The notes beneath the pieces were generated by a model, which had not been told where the DNA came from, searched no databases, and was given only the letters and a program-made list of their open reading frames with translations. A DNA stretch of 8,070 bases from an uncultured Cloacibacillus sp. GTDB taxonomy: Bacteria; Synergistota; Synergistia; Synergistales; Synergistaceae. The stretch is taken from assembly GCA_900544635.1 (NCBI GenBank), contig UQVV01000074.1:1-8070 (forward strand). Direction: 5' to 3'. Numbering within the stretch: position 1 is the first letter of the stretch; each line of letters begins with the position of its first letter. Below are positions 1 to 5,731 of the stretch, one piece after another. A program made the translations under genes and the position numbers.

Positions 1-49
1 AAATCGGCTAGGCTTCTGCCGTCTTTATCTTTTTGTGCGGGTGATAATT

Positions 50-643
50 ATGTCCTTTATTTTATGCGCGCTCTTCGGTTATCTCTCGGGTTCGTGCCCG
101 ACAGGCTTCCTCGTCGCGAAATATGTCTGCGGCGCGGACATACGCGCCTACGGCTCGGGCAACATCGGCGCTACGAACGTCGGCCGCCTTATGGGTAAGA
201 AGTGGGCCGTCGCGGTCGCCGTATTCGATATGCTCAAGGGCGGCCTCGCTGTGCTCGCGGCCTCGTGCTTCGTCCAGCAGCACGCGCTTCTCGCGCTCAC
301 GGGAGTCTGCGCCGTCCTCGGCCACAACTACCCGGTCTGGCTCGGCTTCAAGGGCGGCAAGGGCGTCGCGACGACCTTCGGCGTCATAGCCTTCTTCGAC
401 TTTTTCACGCCGTGGCCCGCGATTCTCGGCGGCCTCGTGTGGTACGCCGTCATGCGCTTCACGAAGTACGTCTCCGTCGCATCGCTCGCGGGGCTCTTCG
501 CCGCTGCGCTCTTCACATTCGCGTGGGGGATGCCGAAGCCGTACTCCTTCGCCGCGCTCTTCCTTGCCTGCCTCTCGTCGTGGCGTCACCGCTCGAACAT
601 CGACCGGCTCATGAAGGGCACGGAGGCGAAGGTGAAGTCGTAA
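50..643 (+). CDS. plsY: PlsY, acyl-phosphate:glycerol-3-phosphate acyltransferase
   Basis: Integral membrane enzyme that transfers an acyl group from acyl-phosphate (made by PlsX) to glycerol-3-phosphate, giving lysophosphatidate, the first step of phospholipid synthesis. The 197-residue product has the family layout: an N-terminal helix with GYLSGSCPTGFLVAK (10-24), the signature DIRAYGSGNIGATNVGR (30-46), FDMLKGG (59-65), and a second loop GHNYPVWLGFKGGKGVATT (91-109). Further hydrophobic segments follow, and the C-terminal tail is basic. I chose ATG at 50 because GGTGAT at 40-45, complementary to the 16S rRNA 3' end, lies just upstream and family members begin close to this point. In-frame GTG codons at 35 and 41 would add 5 or 3 residues. 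The frame is open back to base 2, so a start upstream of the window cannot be strictly excluded. No promoter is visible, so it is probably co-transcribed with an upstream gene. It faces the GNAT gene, with a 36-bp gap. Confidence 0.95.
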   Translation: MSFILCALFGYLSGSCPTGFLVAKYVCGADIRAYGSGNIGATNVGRLMGKKWAVAVAVFDMLKGGLAVLAASCFVQQHALLALTGVCAVLGHNYPVWLGFKGGKGVATTFGVIAFFDFFTPWPAILGGLVWYAVMRFTKYVSVASLAGLFAAALFTFAWGMPKPYSFAALFLACLSSWRHRSNIDRLMKGTEAKVKS

Positions 644-681
644 AAACTTTCCGACGGCGCGGCGCGCTGCGCTCAGCCGTC
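642..681 (-). terminator. Possible weak terminator between plsY and the GNAT gene
   Basis: GACGGC (653-658) can pair with GCCGTC (676-681) around a GC-rich 17-nt loop that can fold further through GCGC tracts. Read on the minus strand, the stem begins inside the GNAT stop codon. A run of five T follows, but six bases separate it from the stem, so it is not a textbook intrinsic terminator. On the plus strand no T-run follows. It is the only terminator-like structure in the gap between the two convergent genes. Confidence 0.3.
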
Positions 682-1153
682 AGAGGCGGCGGAGCATGAT
701 GTATTCTTCTTCGGTTTCGTCCACGACCTTGAATCCCGCCTTTTCGTACATTTTCAGCGCGTAGTTCGCCTTTTGGACGGAGAGCGAAACACTCCTGTAG
801 CCTTTACGTTGCAAGAGGCTGAGCATTTCGCGCAGCAGGGCCGTGCCTATGCCGCGTCCGCGGTATTCCTTGTAAAGAGAGACGGCGAGCGACGGCGTTT
901 CTCCGTCTATGTGCCCGTAGTCGTCCATGACGCGCGCCCATATCGCGCCTACGACGGTGCCGCCGGCTTCAGCGACCAGCCCCATGTCGTCCTTACGCGA
1001 GCCGAAGCCGTCGACATAGACGCGCAGCTCCGGCAGCGATAGGACGGACCTCGGCGGCGCGGGCGTCCCCTCCGGCACAAAAATGGCCTCGTATAGAAAA
1101 TCTTCGAGCAGAGCGTATTCTTCTTTTTTTATCTCTCTGACAATACTGTGCAT
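680..1153 (-). CDS. GNAT-family N-acetyltransferase
   Basis: A 157-residue single-domain acetyltransferase of the GCN5-related family, expected to transfer acetyl from acetyl-CoA to an amine. The substrate cannot be told from sequence. The acetyl-CoA pyrophosphate loop is visible as YRGRGIGTALL (97-107, R/Q-x-x-G-x-G/A type). It is preceded by a beta strand (TPSLAVSLYKEY, 86-97). The C-terminal signature KANYALKMYEKAGF (128-141) carries the usual Asn and the Tyr that often acts as general acid. The N-terminal part has an acidic helix and VAEAGGTVVGAIWARV (60-75), typical of strands 2-3. The ATG start is supported by GGAGGG at 1164-1159 with 5-nt spacing. The gene lies 81 bp downstream of pgsA on the same strand, but a strong terminator stands between them. 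It therefore probably has its own weak transcription or depends on readthrough. RimI- or antibiotic-modifying roles are possible but unsupported. Confidence 0.88.
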   Translation of the reverse strand: MHSIVREIKKEEYALLEDFLYEAIFVPEGTPAPPRSVLSLPELRVYVDGFGSRKDDMGLVAEAGGTVVGAIWARVMDDYGHIDGETPSLAVSLYKEYRGRGIGTALLREMLSLLQRKGYRSVSLSVQKANYALKMYEKAGFKVVDETEEEYIMLRRL

Positions 1154-1175
1154 GACGGCCCTCCGGCGTCCTACG

Positions 1176-1207
1176 AAAAAGCCGCCCGCGTATCGCGCAG
1201 GCGGCTT
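1176..1207 (-). terminator. Intrinsic terminator of pgsA
   Basis: On the minus strand, AAGCCGCC (1207-1200) pairs with GGCGGC (1186-1181). The stem is extended by CGCG/CGCG (1197-1194 with 1190-1187) closing an ATA loop, with a two-base bulge. A run of five T follows directly (1180-1176). It lies 28 bp past the pgsA stop codon. The T-run ends only 11 bases before the ribosome site of the GNAT gene, so the hairpin insulates that gene from pgsA transcription. Confidence 0.85.
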
Positions 1208-1234
1208 GAATTTTGCCCTTTCCCCGATTTTCCG

Positions 1235-1783
1235 TCAGCTCAGCAGGTCCATGCTGTTGCGGATATATTCGATGCCGGACCAGACCGTGAGGATGACGGC
1301 GAGCCACATGACCGCCATTGCGCCCGGGATGTTGAAGAGCAGAAGGATAATCCCTATTATCTGCGTCACGGTCTTCAGCTTGCCGCCCTTCGAGGCCGCT
1401 ATCACGACGCCCTCGGAGGCCGCGACCATGCGGAGCCCCGAGACGATGAACTCGCGCGAAATTATCACGACCACCATCCACGCGGGGAAGCGGTGCAGCT
1501 CGACGAGCGCTGTCAGCACGGCGATGACGAGTATCTTGTCCGCCAGCGGGTCGATGAACTTTCCGAGGTTCGTGACGATGTTGCGCTTGCGCGCGATGTA
1601 GCCGTCCACGGCATCCGTTATCGACGCGATGATGAAGACGACGGCGGCGATGCAGTCTCCGACGTTCAGCCCCATTACGTAACCGAGCTGTCCGCGCAGC
1701 GTTAGAAATACAAGTATGACGGGAACCAGTATCACCCTGAAAAGGCTCAGCATATTAGGCAGATTCCACGGCGACGACGGCAT
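1235..1783 (-). CDS. pgsA: PgsA, CDP-diacylglycerol--glycerol-3-phosphate 3-phosphatidyltransferase
   Basis: Inner-membrane enzyme that joins CDP-diacylglycerol and glycerol-3-phosphate to phosphatidylglycerol-phosphate, the committed step to phosphatidylglycerol and cardiolipin. The 182-residue product carries the complete CDP-alcohol phosphotransferase motif D57-xx-D60-G61-xx-A64-R65-x8-G74-xxx-D78-xxx-D82, whose acidic residues bind the metal and catalyse transfer. The N-terminal WNLPNMLSLFRV (6-17) is the usual start of PgsA, and several hydrophobic segments follow (about 17-28, 43-55, 85-95, 103-112, 138-150, 155-166). Two ATG codons are close together. GGAGG at 1795-1791 is 7 nt from the ATG at 1783 but only 1 nt from the one at 1789, so I start at 1783; the earlier ATG would add Met-Lys. 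A CDP-alcohol enzyme with another acceptor, such as PssA, is less likely given the PgsA-like N-terminus. The gene is divergent from rpsO and ends at its own terminator. Confidence 0.95.
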   Translation of the reverse strand: MPSSPWNLPNMLSLFRVILVPVILVFLTLRGQLGYVMGLNVGDCIAAVVFIIASITDAVDGYIARKRNIVTNLGKFIDPLADKILVIAVLTALVELHRFPAWMVVVIISREFIVSGLRMVAASEGVVIAASKGGKLKTVTQIIGIILLLFNIPGAMAVMWLAVILTVWSGIEYIRNSMDLLS

Positions 1784-1795
1784 TTTCATTCCTCC

Positions 1796-1961
1796 GTTGT
1801 TCGCGCGGCGGCGTCGCGCCGCGCCTGTTTTTGCACTTCGTTATTTATATCATAAAAATCGCAATTTTTGCATAAAAAACGGCGCGCGCGGCGCTTTGCG
1901 CCCGCTTTTTGCGGCGCTGAAATATCAAAAACGTTTGTATTTTTAAGGCGCGCGCGGGGGC
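1796..1961. other. pgsA-rpsO divergent intergenic region, hairpin-rich
   Basis: No gene is seen here. Short AT-rich stretches alternate with alternating G/C tracts. A perfect 8-bp inverted repeat, GCGCGGCG (1803-1810) with CGCCGCGC (1817-1824), ends only 7 nt short of the pgsA ribosome site, so it would form a hairpin in the pgsA mRNA leader. GGCGC/GCGCC (1890-1894 with 1898-1902) and GCGCC/GGCGC (1898-1902 with 1913-1917) are competing hairpins. The 11-mer GGCGCGCGCGG occurs twice, at 1881 and 1947. The pgsA promoter should lie in the AT-rich stretch around 1840-1880. TATGAT on the minus strand (1854-1849) is a fair -10, but no convincing -35 accompanies it. Confidence 0.5.
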
Positions 1962-1991
1962 TTGTCAGAAGCGGCGGCTTTCTGGTAATAT
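1962..1991 (+). promoter_or_regulatory. Sigma-70-type promoter of rpsO
   Basis: TTGTCA (1962-1967) and TAATAT (1986-1991) are separated by 18 bp. The -10 is preceded by TGG, giving an extended -10 (TGn) element. Transcription would start near 1997-1999 and give an untranslated leader of about 85 nt before rpsO. It is the best promoter match in the window and the natural source of rpsO transcripts, and by readthrough of pnp-dut. Confidence 0.75.
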
Positions 1992-1997
1992 ACCCAA

Positions 1998-2083
1998 GAC
2001 CTCCTACACGGACATGCGTCACCACAACATGCCTGAGTTGGGGGAAATAAGGGCAAAGCAAGGCCCGGAACGGAGTGATAGGT
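1998..2083 (+). promoter_or_regulatory. rpsO mRNA leader, possible S15 autoregulatory structure
   Basis: The predicted leader is long for a gene with its own ribosome site. It can form a stem CAAC/GTTG, extended by outer CC/GG pairs across one mismatch (about 2030-2042). A second stem GGGC/GCCC (about 2048-2065) is possible. CTCC at the 5' end (2001-2004) is complementary to GGAG of the ribosome site (2072-2075), so an RBS-closed fold can be drawn. S15 represses its own mRNA in several phyla through unrelated leader folds, which makes such a role plausible. The particular fold here is inferred by eye. Confidence 0.35.
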
Positions 2084-2350
2084 ATGATAGAGAAGGATAA
2101 GAAACAGTCGATCATCGAAGAGTACAAGACGCACGAGGCGGACACCGGTTCCACCGAGGTTCAGGTCGCCATCCTCACCGCTCGCATCCGCGAGCTCACC
2201 GAGCACATGAAGGTCCACAAGAAGGACTTCCACAGCCGCCGCGGACTCCTCATCATGGTAGGTAAGCGCCGCCGCCTGCTTCAGTACCTCAGGAACAAGG
2301 ATTTCGGACGCTATCAGACGCTCATTCAGCGCCTCGGACTCCGCCACTAA
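2084..2350 (+). CDS. rpsO: 30S ribosomal protein S15
   Basis: An 88-residue ribosomal protein, the usual family length. It binds the 16S rRNA central domain (helices 20-22) early in 30S assembly and later contributes to an intersubunit bridge. Characteristic stretches are [19 protein letters not shown] (17-35) and [19 protein letters not shown] (38-56), followed by a basic helix ([12 protein letters not shown]). His41 and Asp48, the conserved rRNA-contacting residues, are present. The ATG at 2084 is preferred: GGAG at 2072-2075 is 8 nt upstream, and the protein then begins MIEKDKK as in relatives. An in-frame GTG at 2075 overlaps that ribosome site and is unlikely. It has its own promoter and leader, is followed by a terminator, and lies directly upstream of pnp, the arrangement conserved in many bacteria. 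Confidence 0.97.
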   Translation: MIEKDKKQSIIEEYKTHEADTGSTEVQVAILTARIRELTEHMKVHKKDFHSRRGLLIMVGKRRRLLQYLRNKDFGRYQTLIQRLGLRH

Positions 2351-2376
2351 TTCCACGCGATTTTTTCGCATATTTC

Positions 2377-2416
2377 ATGGCGAAAGGGCTCTCCCTTTCG
2401 CCATTTTTTATTATTT
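2377..2416 (+). terminator. Intrinsic terminator after rpsO
   Basis: ATGGCGAAAGGG (2377-2388) pairs perfectly with CCCTTTCGCCAT (2393-2404) around a CTCT loop, giving a 12-bp stem followed by a T-rich tract (TTTTT, then ATTATTTT). It starts 26 bp past the rpsO stop codon. As in other rpsO-pnp operons, it would reduce transcription entering pnp, so that pnp relies on readthrough or on a second promoter between 2405 and 2450. I see no convincing promoter there: TTGTGT at 2416 is 19 bp from AATAAT, which would start the RNA inside the pnp ribosome site. Confidence 0.93.
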
Positions 2417-2463
2417 TGTGTTATCCTTCTTATCGTGATGAATAATAGGCAGGAGGAATAACC

Positions 2464-4797
2464 TTGAAGAAAATCTACGAACTTGATTTCTATGGCAAGA
2501 AATTGTCATTCGAAATCGGACGCGTGGCGAAGCAGGCCAACGCGGCGGTGCTTGCGAGACACGGCGACACGGTGATACTCGTGACGACGGTGCTCGCGGA
2601 AAAGGCGCGCGAGGGCCTCGACTTCTTCCCGCTGCTTGTCGACTACGAAGAGCGCTACTACGCGGCCGGCAAAGTCCCCGGCGGCTTCATCAAGCGCGAG
2701 GGCCGTCCGTCCGAGTCCGCGATACTCAGCGGACGCATGATCGACCGCTCCATCCGCTCGCTCTTTCCCGAATGGATGCGCCACGACGTACACGTCGTCG
2801 CGACCGTCATGTCCGTCGACCAGAAAAACCCCGCCAACATCCTCGGCATCAACGGCGCGTCGCTCGCGCTCGCGATATCCGACATTCCGTGGAACGGCCC
2901 GATAGGCGCTGTGCGCATAGGCTGCATCGACGGCAAGCTCGTCGTCAACCCCGACGAGAAAGACCTCCCGAACAGCACGCTCGACCTCACCGTCGCCGGA
3001 CACCGCGGCGGCATCACGATGGTCGAGGCCGGAGCCAAAGAAGTCTCCGAAGAGCTGCTCGTGGACGCCATGGAGCTTGCGAACGAGGCCATCGGCAAAA
3101 TAATGGACTTCATCGACGAAGTCGTCGCCGAGATAGGCAAGCCGAAGGCGCAGCTCCCCGCCCCCGAAGTTATAGAAGAAATCGATAACTGGATGCGCGA
3201 CAACCTCACCGACGAAATCTACGCGGCGGTGCAGATCAACCAGAAGCAGCCGCGCGGCGCGGCAATAGCGGCGGCGCAGCAGAAGGCCGAAGACTTCTTC
3301 GCCGAGAGCTACCCCGATTCCGCCAAGTACATCGCGACGATAATGGACGAAATGGTCAAAAAGGCCGTGCGCCGTCTGCTCCTCGTCGACAAAAAGCGCG
3401 CCGACGGACGCGCGATGGACGAGCTTCGCCCGATAACCTGCGAGGTCGACATACTGCCGATGACCCACGGCTCGGCGCTCTTCACTCGCGGCGAGACGCA
3501 GTCGCTCGGCGTCACGACCCTCGGAATGATGGGCACCGACGACCAGGTCATGGACGGCCTCAAGCTCGACGAGCCGTCGAAGCGCTTCATACTTCACTAC
3601 AACTTCCCGCCCTATTCCGTCGGCGAGGTGCGCCCGATGCGCGGCCCCGGACGGCGCGAAATAGGCCACGGCGCGCTCGCCGAGCGCGCGCTCCGCGCCG
3701 TATTCCCCGAGGAAGAGTCCTTCCCCTACGTCGTGCGCCAGGTCTCCGACATACTCGAATCCAACGGCTCCAGCTCGATGGCCTCGGTCTGCAGCGGAAG
3801 CCTCGCGATGATGGCGGCGGGCGTCCCCGTCAAGAAAGCCGTCGCGGGCATAGCGATGGGCCTCATCGCCGACAACGGACAGGTCTGCATCCTCACCGAC
3901 ATCCAGGGCCTCGAGGACCACTACGGAGACATGGACTTCAAGGTCGCCGGCACGCGCGACGGCGTAACGGCGCTCCAGATGGACAACAAGGCCGGCGGCA
4001 TCACGCGCGAGATACTGACCCAGGCGCTCGCGCAGGCGAAGAAAGGCCGCTACCAGATACTCGACATCATGGACTCCGTCATATCCGAGCCGCGTCCCGA
4101 GCTTGCGCCCACCGCTCCGAAAATCGTCACCTTCAACATCGATCCTGAAAAAATCCGCGACGTCATCGGCTCCGGCGGAAAGACGATACGCGGCATAGTC
4201 CAGCAGACCGGCGCGAAAATCGACGTCGAAGACAGCGGTAAGGTCAGCGTCGCCGCCGTCAACGAAGAATCCGCCGCGATGGCCGTCAAGATAATCAAAG
4301 ACCTCGTCCGCGAAGTAGAGGCGGGGGAGACCTTCGTCGGCACCGTCACGAGAATGCTCACCTTCGGCGTATTCATCGAAGTGCTGCCCGGCAAGGAAGG
4401 GCTGCTCCACGTAAGCGAGATAAGCAACTACCGCGTGCCCTCCGTCGAGGACGCCTTCGAGATAGGCGAAAAGGTGCTCGTCACCGTTAAAGAGATAGAC
4501 GACATGCACCGCGTCAACCTCAGCCGCAAAAAGCTGCTCGACAAGCTCGACGAGCTCGCGCTCGAGCCCGAATTCCGCGACCAGATACCCGTCGAGAAGG
4601 CGCGCGAGGAGCGCTACTCGCAGTTCCCGCGCGGCGGCGGCGAGCGCCGCGAAGGCGGACGCGGCGACAGAGGCGGACGCGACCGTGACCGCGACAGAGG
4701 CGAACGCCGCGAGCGCGACCAGAGGCACGAGGCGGACGACTTCGAGGAAAAGCCGCACCGTCCCGCGCGCCGCTTCGAGCGCGAGCGCAAAAACTAA
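2464..4797 (+). CDS. pnp: Polynucleotide phosphorylase (PNPase)
   Basis: Trimeric 3'-5' exoribonuclease that uses phosphate to release nucleoside diphosphates from RNA; a central enzyme of mRNA turnover. The 777-residue product shows the full domain order: RNase PH core 1 (about 10-143), helical linker (about 146-237), RNase PH core 2 (about 320-540), KH (about 555-615, GSGG loop at 569-572) and S1 (about 622-692). The active-site signature [17 protein letters not shown] is present, and Asp485, Asp491 and Lys493 match the catalytic metal/phosphate residues Asp486, Asp492 and Lys494 of the E. coli enzyme. The start is TTG, backed by AGGAGG (2451-2456) at 7-nt spacing. Most PNPases are about 700 residues; the excess is a tail from about 714, rich in Arg, Gly, Asp and Glu (RGGG at 723, [15 protein letters not shown] further on), probably disordered and RNA- or protein-binding. 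The stop codon overlaps the dut start by one base. Confidence 0.98.
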   Translation: MKKIYELDFYGKKLSFEIGRVAKQANAAVLARHGDTVILVTTVLAEKAREGLDFFPLLVDYEERYYAAGKVPGGFIKREGRPSESAILSGRMIDRSIRSLFPEWMRHDVHVVATVMSVDQKNPANILGINGASLALAISDIPWNGPIGAVRIGCIDGKLVVNPDEKDLPNSTLDLTVAGHRGGITMVEAGAKEVSEELLVDAMELANEAIGKIMDFIDEVVAEIGKPKAQLPAPEVIEEIDNWMRDNLTDEIYAAVQINQKQPRGAAIAAAQQKAEDFFAESYPDSAKYIATIMDEMVKKAVRRLLLVDKKRADGRAMDELRPITCEVDILPMTHGSALFTRGETQSLGVTTLGMMGTDDQVMDGLKLDEPSKRFILHYNFPPYSVGEVRPMRGPGRREIGHGALAERALRAVFPEEESFPYVVRQVSDILESNGSSSMASVCSGSLAMMAAGVPVKKAVAGIAMGLIADNGQVCILTDIQGLEDHYGDMDFKVAGTRDGVTALQMDNKAGGITREILTQALAQAKKGRYQILDIMDSVISEPRPELAPTAPKIVTFNIDPEKIRDVIGSGGKTIRGIVQQTGAKIDVEDSGKVSVAAVNEESAAMAVKIIKDLVREVEAGETFVGTVTRMLTFGVFIEVLPGKEGLLHVSEISNYRVPSVEDAFEIGEKVLVTVKEIDDMHRVNLSRKKLLDKLDELALEPEFRDQIPVEKAREERYSQFPRGGGERREGGRGDRGGRDRDRDRGERRERDQRHEADDFEEKPHRPARRFERERKN

Positions 4798-5234
4798 TGG
4801 ACGTAATAAAGGTTAAGCTGAAAGCCGGGGGCGGCGTAACGCCGCCCGCTTACGCCACCGCGGGAGCCTCCGGCATGGACCTCCGCGCGAGCGAAGCCGC
4901 CGTCATAAAGGCCGGAAAGCGCGGCATAGTAGGCACCGGCCTCTACATCGAGCTGCCCGAGGGCTACGAAGCGCAGGTGCGCCCGCGCAGCGGCCTCGCC
5001 TTCAAGCACGGCGTCACCGTCCTCAACGCGCCCGGCACAATAGACTCCGACTACCGCGGAGAAATCCGAGTAATCCTCATAAACCTCGGAGAAGAAGACT
5101 TCGCGATAGAGCCAGGCGACCGCATAGCGCAAATGGTCTTCGCCCCCGTCACAAAAGCCGAACTGGAAACGGCAGACGAACTAGGCGAAACCGCAAGAGC
5201 CGAAGGCGGCTTCGGCAGCACCGGGAAGAAATAG
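4797..5234 (+). CDS. dut: Deoxyuridine 5'-triphosphate nucleotidohydrolase (dUTPase)
   Basis: Homotrimeric enzyme that hydrolyses dUTP to dUMP and pyrophosphate, keeping uracil out of DNA and supplying dUMP for thymidylate synthesis. All five motifs of the trimeric family are present in 145 residues: motif 1 [10 protein letters not shown] (22-31), motif 2 [13 protein letters not shown] (61-73), motif 3 [14 protein letters not shown] (77-90, with the presumed catalytic Asp83), motif 4 [12 protein letters not shown] (107-118) and motif 5 GGFGSTG (137-143, Phe139 expected to stack on uracil). The ATG shares its A with the pnp stop codon (TAATG). No good ribosome site precedes it, so translation probably depends on termination of pnp. 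Seven of its ten Ile codons are ATA. It is the last gene of the block, ending at a strong terminator 31 bp downstream. Confidence 0.97.
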   Translation: MDVIKVKLKAGGGVTPPAYATAGASGMDLRASEAAVIKAGKRGIVGTGLYIELPEGYEAQVRPRSGLAFKHGVTVLNAPGTIDSDYRGEIRVILINLGEEDFAIEPGDRIAQMVFAPVTKAELETADELGETARAEGGFGSTGKK

Positions 5235-5265
5235 CCGCCCATTCAACAAACGTGCTGATAATGAT

Positions 5266-5306
5266 AATAAGAAAATCCCCGCAACTTGTGCGGGGATTTT
5301 CTTATT
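5266..5306. terminator. Bidirectional intrinsic terminator after dut
   Basis: AATAAGAAAATCCCCGCA (5266-5283) is perfectly complementary to TGCGGGGATTTTCTTATT (5289-5306), an 18-bp stem around an ACTTG loop. The GC core is flanked by A-rich and T-rich arms, so RNA from either strand ends in a GC hairpin followed by a U-rich stretch. It closes the rpsO-pnp-dut block on the plus strand. It can also stop minus-strand readthrough from the envelope genes on the right. Confidence 0.93.
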
Positions 5307-5670
5307 GTGGAAGGTAATGTCCTGCGCATTGACGGCTGAATCATGAGTAGTAAGTAAGTACTTAGCTATGCGAGAGAAAGAGCAAATTTTTTCATTCTGC
5401 GCTTGATGCAACTTTATGCAATGTACCGTTCGCGCGAGTGTGCACAAAAAATCCTAACAGTGCGCGGCTAATGCTAGCGATGTTTCTAGGCTGACGTGGA
5501 ATCCAGCGGTTTTGATTTTCAAGACGCGACAAAAACAAACTTTACTGGACACAGAATGAGCAATATATGGCAACCGTTGAATTCTGCGTCAAATGAGGTA
5601 TGACGAAAGATATTTCGGTTTTGCTTAACTTAAAAAGTTTAAAGGCTATAGTTTGAATGGAATATAAACG
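5307..5670. other. AT-richer intergenic region with no convincing gene
   Basis: About 365 bp between the dut terminator and the hairpin of the next gene. No reading frame with a ribosome site and family-like sequence was found on either strand. Small items seen: a 10-bp palindrome TAAGTACTTA (about 5355-5364), GCTAGC (5473-5478), and a minus-strand ATG at 5395 that reads MKKFALSLA then stop. On the plus strand, TTAACT (5625-5630) and TATAGT (5647-5652), 16 bp apart, resemble a weak promoter. It has no sign of a tRNA or an insertion-sequence end. It may hold a small RNA or gene remains, but nothing here proves that. Confidence 0.5.
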
Positions 5671-5699
5671 ACAAGCCCGCGACATTGCCGCGGGCTTGT
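5671..5699 (-). terminator. Terminator-like hairpin after the exported-protein gene
   Basis: ACAAGCCCGCG (5671-5681) pairs perfectly with CGCGGGCTTGT (5689-5699) around a 7-nt loop. Read on the minus strand, the 11-bp stem is followed by CGTTTATATT, a modest U-rich stretch. It lies 32 bp past the stop codon of the minus-strand gene starting at 6508. The T-tract is weaker than in the other terminators of the window. Confidence 0.65.
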
Positions 5700-5731
5700 A
5701 TGTCAGTGCATGAAATACGCTTTTCTCACTT

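Noticed and set aside
1..11. Possible end of an upstream gene (frame 3 reaches TAG at 9-11)
   Set aside because: Only two codons are visible before the stop, so no gene can be supported, although a gene upstream of plsY is likely.
62..589. A 175-codon minus-strand frame opposite plsY
   Set aside because: Its composition is dominated by Arg and Glu, it has no recognisable motif, and plsY on the other strand has all family signatures.
1148..1705. Long plus-strand frames opposite pgsA
   Set aside because: They are antisense shadows of pgsA and cross its terminator hairpin; their composition is unlike a folded protein.
1881..1957. Repeated GGCGCGCGCGG as the start of a repeat array
   Set aside because: There are only two copies, 66 bp apart, and both are low-complexity GC runs that arise easily by chance in this genome.
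2075..2083. GTG at 2075 as the rpsO start
   Set aside because: It overlaps the ribosome site itself and adds three residues not usual in S15; ATG at 2084 has correct spacing.
2506..4758. A 750-codon open frame on the minus strand across pnp
   Set aside because: It is the antisense shadow of a GC-rich gene: low-complexity composition rich in Ala, Val, Asp, Arg and Leu, no domain, no ribosome site, and pnp itself is beyond doubt.
5181..5447. An 88-codon minus-strand frame covering the dut end
   Set aside because: It runs through the 18-bp dut terminator and into dut, has no ribosome site, and its sequence has no coherent domain.
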